Source of the DNA: Paramecium tetraurelia
Taxonomy: Eukaryota; Ciliophora; Oligohymenophorea; Peniculida; Parameciidae
Direction of reading: 5' to 3'
DNA length: 64,000 nt
Assembly: GCF_000165425.1 (NCBI RefSeq)
Contig: NW_001799011.1
Coordinates: 435,933 to 499,932 of the forward strand
Shown here: positions 1 to 12,466 of the stretch, piece by piece
How positions within the stretch are numbered: position 1 is the stretch's first letter
How the letters are laid out: every line of letters begins with the position of its first letter
The notes under the pieces: model-generated
What the model saw: the letters and a program-made list of their open reading frames with translations, nothing else
The model's database searches: none
Told to the model about the DNA's origin: nothing
Position numbers and translations under genes: made by a program

Positions 1-808
1 TCAATTTCTATTCTGTTTTGATTACGTCTTTAGTTTAAGCAATTTAATTAACTTAATTCTTCTATCTATTTTAGATCATTAACTGAATTTATTTGAGCAA
101 ATTTTAATAATTCCTTTTCAATTCTTCTCTTTCAACTTTATTAAGGTTGATTATGTTATTTTCTGCCTATTCAATTTATTAAATAATTGGTAGTTCAATT
201 AATTCTTTGCCTAAGGATGAGGGATTCACTTATGGTTTCTATAACTTTTCTATTTTTTCATTCAATCTTTTCTCTGTATCATCATTCTCAACTTTAAGTA
301 TTTCTGCTCGAAGATGCTCAATTGTGGCTGTTATTTCTTTAATTGCTTTTTGTCTTTTCTAATCTAAAATTTCTTATGGATTATTTGGTTTCTCAACTAT
401 CTCCTTTGCCTACTCCATTTCTTATTTTTATATAATTTTCGGGCTATTTGAATCATTATTGCCGTGACCATTGCTTAACTTTCTAAAGTAGTTAACTGTT
501 TCTTTAACACTTTTATCAAGTTTTTAAAAGGAATCATCTGTCAATTCTGAGGCATCATCAATTTCTTCAACCATAATTTCAAAATTCTCGGTATTCTAAT
601 TTTTAATTTAAAGTCTTACTTGAACAACATCTAGATCTTCTTAATTTGATATTGTAATTTTATCATTATCTTCATCAAGATAATATATAGTAAAATTATT
701 CTTCAATATAAATTTGAAGCTCTATCTTATTTATTTTCTAAGATCCTTATAGGTAACTACGTTTTCAAGGGTTTTTTCGAATTCCTTATATTTTGCTATT
801 ATATTCAT
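1..808 (-). CDS. PB1-domain protein, 3' part cut by window edge
   Basis: The frame opens at an ATG at 808 and runs off the left edge, giving at least 269 residues. Residues about 1-80 look like a PB1 domain: the segment YYLDEDNDKITISNQEDL has the acidic OPCA-type pattern (D-E-D-x-D-x-I-T-I-S-x-x-E-D-L) that binds a basic PB1 partner. The rest is Gln/Lys/Glu-rich and predicted helical or coiled coil. TAA and TAG occur as Gln throughout. PB1 domains mediate pairing of scaffold and kinase proteins; the partner cannot be named from here. No intron was needed in the visible part. The C-terminus is missing, so the full architecture is unknown. Confidence 0.8.
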
Positions 809-1555
809 TTATTGTTTATTAATTTAATTAATGTATAATATAGAAATTTATTCAATTCTTAAATTTTGTTACCTACTTTATGGAATAACATAATTTAGGT
901 TTTACTTAATCAAATACAAAACAACTTTGATGTCTTCAACTTGAATTGCTACTTTTTAATTTTCTACAAAGGTCATCAAATTTATAATCTGAAATTTTGA
1001 TAAAAAAGTTAAATAGTTTTAGACATTACATCAACAAATTGGAAGATTTCTTTTATAGAAAAATGACGTGTCAGATACTTAAATATGGAAAAATATTTAA
1101 TCAGAATTCTAAATATGAACGTTAATTATAGTTATAACGACAAATATTTGAACTGATATTCTAGAATGTTGAGCCTTAAATTAAAAATCATCTGTCTACT
1201 CAATGTACTGTTAATGAGGAATCCTTAAAATGAGTTTTTATAAAAATCTTAATTGTAATGCCATAATTTGTGCCTACCCAAAATTAATGATAATTAAATC
1301 TATTAAAACTTAACTTCTTTCTTAAGTCTTTATATATAGAAATTAACAATCTTATTAGTATTTTAATGTAATTATTATATATTTTTAAATTGAGCTCTTG
1401 GTTATATAAAAAATAAATATTCTCATTTAATACAGGATAAATAAATCTATAGATTAATCCTATCTATTAAATCTGGTTTTTTTTGAAACACCTTCATCCT
1501 CTCTTTCTTTTAATTTATGTTATTATAATATAATTTTAATTTATTATAACTTAAG
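809..1555. other. AT-rich stretch, no confident gene
   Basis: Very AT-rich DNA between the start of the PB1 gene and the next plus-strand gene. Only one short coding-like frame (1063-1233, listed separately) stands out. It probably holds the promoter of the minus-strand PB1 gene. I see no RNA gene or repeat. Confidence 0.5.
1063..1233 (+). CDS. possible small protein or first exon
   Basis: An ATG-to-TGA frame of 56 codons with several TAA/TAG read as Gln (MTCQILKYGKIFNQ at the start). The composition looks coding (QIFELIFQNVEPQIKNHL), but it is short. It may be a first exon of the gene that follows at about 1.6 kb, since other open frames continue past it. No domain is recognised. Confidence 0.25.
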
Positions 1556-1600
1556 ATGTTCCTAATAACTCGTTTTTACTATCTCCCTAAAAAAATTCAT

Positions 1601-2489
1601 ATGAAATCATCCTTTACATAAACAACATCAATTTACAAAGAAAACATCTATAATTTTTTGGTAATGTATTTAAATATCAGTTAACTCACTTTAATATAAT
1701 TTTTGTCTTCATACCAAATAAATTAAGATAATCTAATATAAATATTTAATGAATAATGCAAGTTTATAAAAGTACACATATAATTTTAAAGTTACTCGAT
1801 TTAAATTCGATAATTTATGTTATTAAATTTAAAGTTGGGTACTCAAATTTTAAAAATTGTAAAGTAGTAATACTTAAGGAATCCACTTTCAACTAAAATT
1901 AAGTTTGTTGTATTTAATTTAATTGCACTAGGAGATATTAATGTCCCACTTTAATTAAATGATATAAAATCATTAAATCTTTAATCATATCCAAATGTAA
2001 TTCCCCATAATTTTATTGAATATTTTATGAATTAAAGTGAAATCTTAGATGTGATAAAATAGATGGAAGAGGATTGCAAATTCATTTCTGAGTATTATCT
2101 TAGTGATCTTTAGCATAACTGAGGTAAGTTTGACCTCGAAAGTTGTAGAATATTAGATGATGCCTAACCACAAGCATTTATTAACTGAACACTTGAATAC
2201 CAGATCTATGCAACAAATTCCTCTAAAGATCCAACCTAAAGATCCTCCAGATTCTCCAAAGGAGATTAAATATTTTAAAAGTGAATTTTGTATAAGGAGT
2301 ACTAATCCGTAAATGGATTCGAGAAGAAAATAATTATTTCAACCCCATCGTGGAATCTCGTAAAGATATTACTCAGAATCACAGAGAAGATCAAATCTCA
2401 AATCAGCTTTGAAAAACAAAAGAAACCATTCTTTATTCAGAGCTTAAAAATCTGTAAGATTTAGAATTGATAACCATCAAAAATTTTGA
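1601..2489 (+). CDS. hypothetical protein with C-terminal RVxF-like motif
   Basis: A plus-strand gene ending at TGA 2487-2489. Two exons are joined by a proposed 22-nt intron at 2084-2105 (begins GTATTA, ends TTTAG); without it a TGA interrupts the frame. The first in-frame ATG could be 1556 or 1601, and the N-terminus is poorly constrained, so the start is a guess. The best coding-like part runs from FNLIALGDINVPLQ through NQSEILDVIKQMEEDC. The basic C-terminus (SNLKSALKNKRNHSLF) ends with KSVRFR, a match to the RVxF motif that docks protein phosphatase 1. I recognise no family. Function is unknown, and the PP1 link is inference from a short motif. Confidence 0.45.
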
Positions 2490-3322
2490 AATGAGATGTT
2501 AGATTTAATATGTTAAATATCAAAATCAATTTCATCTCTTTAATGACTTTGATAAATATATATTTCTTTTTATATAAATTATATTAAATTAAATAATTAT
2601 ATCCCAAAATATTTGGGCTACAATTTATACTGCTCTAATCTGAAAATCCAATTTCTAATAAAATTCATTAAAATGTTATTCAATATTTAAAATCATAAAT
2701 TTGTCAAATGGACTCTAATTCATTAAATAAGAGCATATTATTTGCTAGTAAAATTACAGAAACCTCTTGAGTCTTATTAATCATAGAATAGTTAAAGTAA
2801 TTTCATACTTTTTATGGCTTTTTAATTTTTGATAATATAAATTAAAAGTATTTCTTATAATAATGGAAGTCCTTACTGAAGTTCATTAAAGGAGTATAAC
2901 AATTTAATTTCTTATAATAATGATTGCATGGCTATTAATAAAATGTTAAGTAAATTGTTTTTGCACGAGTTTTTCTTAATATTAATGTCTTAAAAAGAAG
3001 TTGTACACATTTTAAATTAAAAGAAATATTATTAAATATTTATTAATTATCATTGTAATTAAAGAATTCTCTTGACTTCTTCTCATCAAATAATACATAT
3101 TAAAATAGGTATTTGATATATATGATTTTATTTATTGGATATTATATAAATATTGATAAGATTGAGTTTCAAAGAAGATAACCACTAAAACTAATATTTG
3201 ATTAATCAATAATAATAATTCATTATTAATAGGATTTTTCGCTGTTCCTTATAAGGTATGTTTATATTTATAATGGATAAAGAACGTCATCTATATCTTC
3301 ATCTAGAGAGTTTACTTACTTA
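2490..3322. other. AT-rich intergenic region with one weak ORF
   Basis: Lies between two convergent genes. It is mostly A/T-rich and repetitive in composition. A weak minus-strand ORF at 2720-2929 is listed separately. No RNA gene, inverted repeat or mobile element was recognised. Confidence 0.45.
2720..2929 (-). CDS. weak small ORF, possibly real
   Basis: 69 codons from an ATG at 2929 to TGA, with Leu/Gln-rich sequence (MQSLLQEIKLLYSFNELQQG at the start) and TAA/TAG used as Gln. It could be a small protein, part of a spliced gene, or chance, because frames stay open easily when TGA is the only stop. No family is recognised. Confidence 0.25.
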
Positions 3323-6149
3323 TCATAATTCCATTCTATAATATATTTAATATGTATTACTTAATGAATTATTCTTCCAATCATTCCATTTCTAATTACC
3401 CGTTAAAGTAGTCCTTACGGCTTGGCCAACAAATTCCAATTTATCAATTTTCATTGAGAATTTCTCTTACATATTTTGGATTCTCAATAAAATTTCATCT
3501 TCATTCCATAAAAGGTAATTGAATTTCAATAAATTATCTCCATAAATTAGTAATGGTTCTATATTAAAGCCATCAAATGGTAAGAACCAATTCAAGCCTT
3601 CAGGGATAAGTGGTAATTTTGAATCAAAATTGAAAAATACCAATGGCTAGAGATCCAAATAATATTATAACTTTCTAATTTGATTTGGATTGTTTTAAAT
3701 ATTGAAGAAAGTAAGTTTATGTTAGATATTTTGAACTAAGCCATTTCCTTTTTCATCAGTTTCTTTCAAAGCCTCGCCAACTCCTCTGCTATCATCTTAT
3801 AGTAATCTTCTTTGAATCATAATTTCAATTTGTCCATTTTCTAAACTACTTCCTCCTTGGGATCTATCATTTAAAAGACCCACGCATTCCTATCCATCCT
3901 ATATATAGATGGCACTAGTGACTGGATAGTAATTACCAGATACATTTTCGTGCATTGAATAGTTATATTAAGGTCTGTAATCTACTATTCTTTTTTAAAA
4001 TTATAATCCATTGCTGTCTGTGTAAAAGGTTTTATTGGAGTTAAAATTGGGCACTTCTATGACCATAATGATATTCTTTCCTATTGAATCAGAGACGGGG
4101 ATTTAATCAACATAGGTTTAAATATCAAAGGTTTCTTTTTAATGATAAAAGTTCTTAACAACAGATTTTGTATAAGTTCTAACAATTCTGAAGAGAGACA
4201 TAATTCTACCATATCCAATGGCTGTATATGAAATGTTACCATACATAATTTTTGAGTTGTTGGAAGGTCTAAAAATGTAAGCACCATCTGCTTAATCTCT
4301 TTATTAATAGGATTAATAGTAGGCGTATTTTAACTTAAAAGATTTAGTTGAATTAAGAGTGATCAATGTATCCTCAGTATAAGGAAATGGGTTAACTGAT
4401 AACAAAATTTCAGAAGCAGATTCATTATACAAGACTGGTTATATAGTGAAATACTTGATTACATTGTTTTTGTCGATTTAATATTTGAAATAAAGATCGC
4501 AATCTTAAAATCCATTAGTGCAATCGATATCTCCATATATTACTTAATTATTTTAATCTTTAATTAATAGTTTTAAATTTGGAACTTTAATTCTAATGAT
4601 ATCAGTATTGTTTTCTTGTTTGACTTTTCCATCAACAATTGTAAGAATAACAGTTTTATTAGCCTTAAGAGCACTATAAGTCTTGGTACATTATTATGAA
4701 GTAATGTTATATTCACATTGTTCATAATCTATGGTTGTTGTATTGTATAAAAATTTGGATAAGATCTTTCTTGTCAATTTTTGGATATGTTATTCTCCTT
4801 TATAGAGTATTTTGATGTAGTCATCGTTGACATGTTGTTTTTCTGTTCCAGTAACAGCATCATGATGTTGGCAAATGGCCAAAGCATTATCTAATTCATA
4901 AATGGCGTTAGTAATATTTTAATAGTCCTCCTAAACGAATTCTTATTGATAAAGTAAGGCAATCAATTTTTTATAGGTTTATGCCTATCTACCTAGTCGT
5001 TTCACATAACCTTTAATTGCTACTCTGCTTGTGAAGTAGCCAGTCCAAAAGGCATGTGGTTCATCAGAATAAGGGAAGAAATCATCTTATTTGGTTTCGA
5101 ATTTAATGTTCTGCTTATTAATTTCTGCAATGTATTCTTCAGGTGTTGAATATTACAGTTTCATGTTGTATTCTGGAGTGACGTTGATGTATTTGATTAA
5201 CTTATCAAGGTTCTGATAGAACACTTTGGAGTTGGACCAACAGAAGTCAGAACCGAAAGTGTGGATCAGGTGATTGCTCTTATAATGAAGTGATTGAGAT
5301 TTGAAATATGAGACCAGTTGTTCTGATCTTTCCTTAATGTTATAGCTTTCTGATTTCATATTGTCAACAATAGCATCTGATCTTCTTAGGATGTCAAAAT
5401 TGAATGTTGGAGGTGCTTCGTAATGATAGTATTGAATGTGAGTAAAGATTGGATACTGAACTCCCTCAGCAGGCGGTAACATGATCATTTCCATATTCTT
5501 TTTATCAAGTCTTGCTTCTTTGTCTTCGTAATCAATTCTGGCAAAAAACCAAGCATTGAATCCCATTTAATAGGATAAGGCTGCTTAAGAATTCTGATGG
5601 CCAAAAGGATCAATTTACCAACCGATATTTGGTACATAATTGAAGGTATCCTTTAAGAATTTATGGCCCAAGGTCATTTGATCAATTATATCTTCATAAT
5701 AAGTTGTGGCTTCATCATTCATGCACCATCCTCCTGAAATGAATTGCAATTATCTATTTTGAACCAACTCTCTTGTAATACCTCTGGTTGTTTCATTTTA
5801 TTAATCCCACCACCTAGTTATTTATATTATTATAAAATTACATCTTGAAAAACTTGGTTTCCACCTATATAAACTTTCTGCTCTAATCTCTTTACAATTC
5901 CTCTATATACGAATCTATCACGTATTCCACATTTGCCCATTGGTAATCATTCCTCAAACCGTAAAAGTATTGTTCCACTGTCTTCAACCATCCAACATCG
6001 TCATGAGAATGAGGGATCACATGCACAGTTAAAAATTCATCCACTACTTCAGGGTGTGAATGATGTCTCTCCAATTGTTCTTTGTCTTTGAATCTCAAGT
6101 TACACAATACATTAAAGACATAAAAAGATATTAGTAGGATTTATTTCAT
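3323..6149 (-). CDS. alpha-mannosidase, glycoside hydrolase family 38, lysosomal type
   Basis: Predicted 932 residues after removing a 28-nt intron at 5814-5841. The N-terminus ([16 protein letters not shown]) is a signal peptide, which fixes the start at 6149. The zinc-site motif HSHDDVGW is at residues about 47-54. The catalytic-nucleophile region reads [12 protein letters not shown], where the Asp is the nucleophile in the family. Further GH38 signatures are [33 protein letters not shown] and [11 protein letters not shown]38 enzymes remove alpha-linked mannose from glycans; the signal peptide and motif set fit a lysosomal or food-vacuole enzyme rather than Golgi mannosidase II, which has a membrane anchor. 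The stop TGA is at 3323-3325. The gene lies 43 bp downstream of the CBP80 gene on the same strand. Confidence 0.95.
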
Positions 6150-6192
6150 TATAATTAATTATACATTATCTATTATGAAATGCAATATAAAC

Positions 6193-8395
6193 TCAAAATG
6201 ACATAATAATTTATTTTATATAAGTTGATTTTACTTCTTTTAATAACTTCTCCGATTGAGCCCCATTCGTTGATTTGAATGCAATCAATATTTAGAGCTA
6301 AATGGTCTCTAAACTTGATTAGATAATAATATCTAAACATATTAAACACAATAAAAACCTTGTTCCTATTCAATCATCTTAGTCAAAATAGTATTAATTT
6401 CCTTAACATTCTCATAGGTGCAATCCTGAACCTAATCTAGTTTTGTCTACTTCCTGAAAACATCGTTGATTGCAATCAAAACATTATAGATTTTAAAGGC
6501 CTTAATAATATTAATGGATTTACCTCCGATTTCTATTTGATGATTTCGCCCACCCAGTTGATAATTTATAAATTACTAATTACTTCCAAATTCAAAAACT
6601 CTTTTAAGTATACCTTCAGATGAAATATTGAATGATTCCACATACGAAAAATGGTCTAAAGCAGAATTTCTCCTAATTTTTCAGGTTTAATTATGTTTGG
6701 CTACAACAAAAAGGAGAGATATCTTTTGCTTAAGACATTCAAATGAGTAATGGACTTGGATATAGATTATAATAGAGATTCTAAAAAGGTTTAAATGACA
6801 ACTTCTGGACCAGGATTGGTAATCAATTTTAATTACTCAAGCATCTCAATTCCATTCAATTTTTATTACAGATACGAATTAATCTTCTCTGCTACACTGA
6901 GTTGTTCAATATCCAAAGGTTTTGTAATATCCTACAATGAATTATACCAATCGATAATATTCTTAGGTACTAAATCTGTGATCTTCTCAACACTCACTAA
7001 CAGGAATAGTTTTCTAAATATCATAACAACTAGATAATTATTGAAACTATCTGTTTCATCAGGGTTGTATTTCCCAAAGTACTTGTCCCAATTCAACTTA
7101 AAGTTGGAATTACAAAAGTAATGGGATAAGCAATCGCTTAGTTGTTCTACAATCAGGATATTATTCTAAGGAATTAAGTCAATGAACTATTCTATAGTTT
7201 CATTCCATTCTTTTATGCTATCAGAATTTCTCTAGCTTAAATGAGTCAGAAGACCACTGTAGAAGGCAGTAGATAATTAGTCTTTTCTTGGAACAACTTC
7301 TATAACCATATTTAATAAAGTGAAGATTAAGGTTTATCTGAATTAAGCTCTATTATTGACAATGTTAAATACTCTTATGATGGTGTCATTTTAATGCAAT
7401 TCTAGTACAATTAAAATTGGAATACGATTTACTATCTATTGGTCTTGAATAGATCAATGGTTTCATAGATCCATTGTCTGGTGATCTCTATTTGGATATC
7501 AGTTTTGTTGTTGCTTTGTGATCTAATTTCATCATTAAGAACCAGTATCTATTGAGGTCTCCAGATTTAGGTTCTTTTTACTATAGGGATCTTGAAACCT
7601 CTTCTCAATTGTCTGACCTATGTCATCTCATCAGGAAACAACAAATAAGGCCTTGGATATGAGGTTTTCAAGAATTATTAAAATATTTAGGTGTGGGCAT
7701 CCTTCTCCTAATTATTTAAAAAGTTGCGTATGGATTGCCACAGATGAAATAATCTATCTTCAGTTTTTCTCTTGGTCATTAAGACTTCAACATTCTATAT
7801 GATATTTTTGAATTCAATCTAATTCTTCTCCATTGCCTTTATCATAGCGTGAGGGATGGTGGTTAACAAAATCTGAAGATAGAATGGGGATTGCTCATTC
7901 TCAGCTCCTCCTTCCAAATCATACAAGCATTCCACAAAACTCACAGTATTAAGCAAACCAACATTCATCAATTCACTTAGAAATTTGAGGATAGTTTGTC
8001 CCAATATAGGTGTTTCCTCTTAGGCTATTTAGGGAAGGTGTTCGAGTAATCCAAGGATGATCTAGTCTGTCAAGGATTGTGTTGTCTAATTAAAATATTG
8101 ACTTCATTGATGATTACTTGTTTGGTTGATAAAAGTGCCAATATCGTAGCATATATTCCAGATTTGAGTGGCAACAACTTTGCACATTAAATGAAGGATT
8201 ATATCATTGCATCTTTCACATCCTATTTGTTTTATTGATAATATTCGCCTAAGACATCAACTATTTTTTATAGATCCTTTTTGAATGTATCTGCTCCATC
8301 ATCCCCTGCTTTGCATATCTAATATAAATCAATATGATTACCAATTGTCTTATTCTATTTATTTCTGGTGGTGTTTGATGTTATATTTGGAGCAT
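6193..8395 (-). CDS. NCBP1: nuclear cap-binding complex large subunit (CBP80/NCBP1)
   Basis: Recognised by the N-terminal MIF4G helices: LICKAGDDGADTFKK, then KLLPLKSGIYATILALL (compare the family's LLPxKxxIYxTLxGLL), then LKFLSELMNVGLL. The C-terminal part (LLQTIFRMWNHS, IINWVGEIIK) fits the third MIF4G repeat. CBP80 with CBP20 binds the mRNA cap in the nucleus and supports splicing and export. Introns found: 8319-8341 (23 nt), 8086-8117 (32), 6501-6523 (23) and 6333-6358 (26). Their sum leaves a remainder of two bases, so at least one more intron lies in the middle and the exact length, about 690 residues, is not settled. The ATG at 8395 precedes the conserved helix directly. Confidence 0.88.
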
Positions 8396-8439
8396 TTTAT
8401 ATAAATTAATATTTAATTAAAATCAATTCTTCATAACTT

Positions 8440-9402
8440 TCATAATTAAATAAAACCATTCCAAATTTCTCTATCATTCACTCTCTTCATCAAATCCTTC
8501 TCACTCAGTTAATCATTAAATCCTACAAATATTTGTCCCATGTACAATTCACTATTGTTTTTTATTTTCCATATCTTCAAAATCAAAGGCTCATTCTAAT
8601 ATCCCTCATATTATTGTTCATTCATAGGCACTTTAAAACTCAATTGCTAGAATTAATCAAATGCCACAGAATCTAAATTAACATCTATCAAATTACCTGT
8701 TCGATGCAACAATTAATCTTTTAAATGTGCTTCAACACAATACAAACATTCAGTCTTTTAATCTTTATTTTGTAACTATTTAAACTCTAAATAATAGGTA
8801 TACTTCTTTGTTAAATACCACCAACTTGAATGCGATTGGCACCTCTGTAAATATGGGTCCACAATCTTTTATCAACTTATTCGAAGGAGTCTTGGATTTG
8901 TTTTGATTTCTCATTCTACTCGCATACATCATATTTTATTCGTGTTTAGCATATGATTTATCAAACTCCCTTTTCTTTATTACAGACGGTAAATGCAAGA
9001 TCCTTTTCCCCAATCTTATGTTTTCTAACCCTATCTCATATGATTATTATTTCTGAGCTGTCGCTATTAAAGACTTCACACTCTTCTGTTCATGGACTTT
9101 TCTACTTTTCGAATCAGCTGAAATCAATTTTTTTGCTAATACATTATCCGATTACTGTCTGAACAATTAAGTTTGATGTTCCATAAATTTACGTGTCCTC
9201 TCCTTCTATTAACGATAATATTTTATCTAAAAAGTTATATTTTACTAAAATAACCTCATACTTTGTTCAATTAATCTTGTTCACTCTGACTCACTTAAAG
9301 ATTAGCAGTAATATTTTGTATCTTCGAAACATGTTTGATATATTATTGCTCTACTAAATGCTCCTAATAAGCATTCTTTAAAATATAAGTAGGAGATTTC
9401 AT
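8440..9402 (-). CDS. CFAP97-like ciliary protein with extra C-terminal domain
   Basis: Predicted 297 residues with introns at 9227-9261 (35 nt) and 8843-8876 (34 nt, ending GAG, less certain). Residues about 95-130 contain YEIGLENIRLGKRIL followed by FDKSYAKHE, the pattern of the CFAP97/KIAA1430 family (Glu-Asn-x-x-Leu-x-x-Arg-Ile, then a basic Tyr-containing helix), which is linked to cilia and flagella. The C-terminal half is different: SSWWYLTKKYTYYLEFK, then CLYCVEAHLKD and KIWKIKNNSELYMGQIFV. I do not recognise this part; its CxxC may bind zinc. The family call rests on the central motif only. Confidence 0.6.
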
Positions 9403-9558
9403 AATATTATATTATATATTTATTCAATATACAATATAACAGATTTTATATATATATATATTTTTTGTATACGTTAAATATGCTAACATCATCCAAGCTC
9501 TTTAGTAGTCAATCATAATTGGAATGTAGCCCAATAATATTTATATTTAGAATGTCTT

Positions 9559-12466
9559 ATGGATATTTCTACTAAAATATTACTTGACTCTACTATTGAA
9601 TCAAATAGGGATTCCAAAAACATCATCTTCAGCAGAATAAAAGAAATCACTCTCGAAGCCTTTTCCAAATAATTTACTGATGAGATTCATCATTTGCAGG
9701 CTGAACTTAGAACTGAATAAGCTCTTAATGATTAAATTCGAAGGGAATTTTTGGAAAGAGAATAAAGGATCTTATAGGAATTTGATTCTAAGCAAAGAGA
9801 ATTTCAACTAGAATAAATTAGAGAAATTAAGAATCTCCAAGATCTACTCGAAGGTCAAGAATCTCAATTTTAAGTAATACTTTTTTCAATCAAATTAGAA
9901 ATATCAATTATTGAATGAAAAACTAAAAAACTAAATCAAAGATATGCAAAACAAAGAGGTATCGTTACAAAATGAAAATATCAGAGTCAAAGAAAACCTA
10001 TAACTTAGTGATCAAAGAAATAAATCATTGAGTTCTGATTTATGTGAATAGAGATAGAGAAATGAAGCCCTCAATTCATTAAATCAACAATTAGATAGGT
10101 AAAATAGAGATTTCAAAATTGAATTTGAAAAAGTTCTTAAAGAACTCTCAGATTTGAAAAAGAAATCTTAATAATAGATAGATCTAAATGTTTAACTAGA
10201 TTAAGAACTTGAGATATTAAAAAATGAAAATGAAAGACTGAAGACAAAGAAATTATAAGATTAATAAAAATAGAAGGAGTTATTAGATTAATTAAAGGAA
10301 AAAAGTAATGCTAAAATAAATGATCTAAAAAACAAACTGACTTAAGCTTAAAATACATAATTACATTAGTAATAACAGTTAGAAGAATTTTAGGAATTAA
10401 TTAAGGAGTCTGAAAATTAATTAAATTAATTGCAATAGAATCATAGATAATCTACAAAGCAATTAGAACAATAATATAAAAACTAATTTTAGGAAATTGA
10501 AATATAATATATGAACGAAAAGTAAAGTATAGAAGATATTTTAAAAGTTCAATATGAATAAATACTAGTAAGTAAAGAAAAAATGATTTAAGATTAAATC
10601 AAAGAAATCAAATTAATTAAAGATAAAATCTATTAATAGAATTTAGAATTTGATAATTTACAAAGACAAAATTAACACTCCTAATAGTAAGTGAAACAGT
10701 TGTAGGGAGAAATAAAGTAATTAAATTAACATTAAGAAGAACTTGAAAAGATAAATAGAGAACGAGAATTAGAGTTGTCAAAAAAGGACTTAAAGTTAAA
10801 GAATTTGTTATTAGAGCTTGATGATGTAAAAAATTTCTCAGAATAAACTTTAAATACAATGAGATCAAATCAAAATTAATTTAATGAAATTGAAAAAGAA
10901 AGGCAATACTATTTGAAACTATTTTAATAAATTTCTGACGATTTGGAAATAGAAATTTAAGGAAGTTTTTCATACCAAAGAATAGGCTAAAAGGTTGATT
11001 TGAAATTGAAACAATTTAGGGATGATTTTAAAAAACATTAGAAAGAATCCAAAAAATTAATTGAATAACATGCTTAAGAGATTTAAGAAAAAGAATAAAA
11101 GTTGATGCTTCTGCAAGATAATTTTAATGATGAAAACAATAAAATATAAAAGATTCTTTCAGAATAGCAAATCGAGAACAGAAAGTAGAAAAATGAATTC
11201 AAATAAAAATTGGATGAATAGAACAGAATTATTATTGAGCTGTAAAAGGATCAGATATAGAATAACAACTAATTAGAATTTTTACAAATTTAAAATTAAT
11301 AATTGGCTCAAGATTTGGAAAAAAAAAATGAATCTGTAATTAAAGCATAAAAAGAAATACATCATTTATTAAATAGAGATCAAATGAATTATGAAGATTC
11401 AAAATAAGTAATTAACCAAATCGTAAATGAAAAAAACTAAATATAATTATAACTAGAAGAGTCACTCTTTAAACAAAAAACATGTAAATAACGAATCTAT
11501 CAAATTTTAAATAGACAAAGAGAATTAATGAATATTTAACTTTTTGAAGTTAAAAATACCTTTATAAACAAATTGAGGTAACTAGAAAGTGAATGCAAAA
11601 TAATATTACAAAACTTATATAAACAACAATTAATCAAAACAGAAAACAAAATTTTAATGATCGAAGCCGAAAAATAATATGAAATTGAGCAGATGAATTG
11701 TGAAATCGAATAAAAAATTGAAAATATGAAATACTAATTTAAATAATCTGAACTATTAATTTAGGAGGAAGGGTAATTTAAATTAAAATAAAAGTAATAA
11801 TAAATTGAGTAACTCATTATGTCTAAGAATAATAGTGTTGAATTACAAAATTAAATTCACTCATTACACAAAGAAAATGAAGAATTAAAGAAATAATTGT
11901 TAATATAAGAGTAGTTAAAAGTTGAACAAAGATAAAATCACGAATTAGAGTTATTAAGTCTTAATAAACTAATAAAGGAACAATAAGAGGAATTGTAAAT
12001 ATTTATAATCAATTTAGATCTTCTTAATAATAATTTTCAGAATACACTATGAATAGAGAAAGGTAATACTTCGAATAAAGATATCAGGATCTTAAATAAA
12101 GATAGGATAAAAAAATGGAATAAGTTTAATCAGATTATCAACTTTAAATTAATCAATTGGAGAATATCATTTAATTGCCCTCAAAATAAGTCTCTCCCTA
12201 TAAAGTAAATCAGAAATCTCCATATCAAAAATAATCAATATTAACAAGTATCATCAATATATCATATAGCAAATAAACAATAAAATTTTAGTACTCCGAT
12301 TATTAGTACTGCGATGAAGACTCCAAATAAGAAGATATCATAAATTGATAATGCAGATAAAACTATCGAAGATTTGAGATAAGAGATAGAATAACAAAAG
12401 GAAAAATTGAGTAAAATGAAATTATCATTTACAGAAAGCTAAAAGAAACCGTATAGAAGAGTATGA
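9559..12466 (+). CDS. long coiled-coil protein
   Basis: Predicted 945 residues, with introns 9874-9898 (25 nt), 11995-12017 (23) and 12248-12269 (22); exon length is an exact multiple of three. Almost the whole protein is Gln/Glu/Lys/Leu-rich with heptad spacing, typical of a filamentous coiled coil. A short N-terminal head (MDISTKILLDSTIESNR) and a non-helical Ser/Thr/Pro tail (STPIISTAMKTPNKK) flank it. Such proteins usually build cytoskeletal, basal-body or cortical structures. No specific family can be assigned by eye. It starts 156 bp from the divergent CFAP97-like gene, so the two may share a promoter region. Confidence 0.85.

Noticed and set aside
4081-4287. Minus-strand frame starting [12 protein letters not shown]
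   Set aside because: It is another frame of the alpha-mannosidase gene; the mannosidase frame here gives DGAYIFRPS and is clearly the real one.
5892-6107. Start of the mannosidase at MCNLRF (about 6107)
   Set aside because: This would need a non-ATG start and would drop the signal peptide. The ATG at 6149 in the same frame gives a proper signal sequence.
8953-9162. Plus-strand frame inside the CFAP97-like gene
   Set aside because: Antisense shadow; the minus-strand exon is needed for the CFAP97-like motif.
9440-9465. TA dinucleotide run
   Set aside because: Plain AT-rich low complexity between divergent genes; no evidence for a mobile element or special function.
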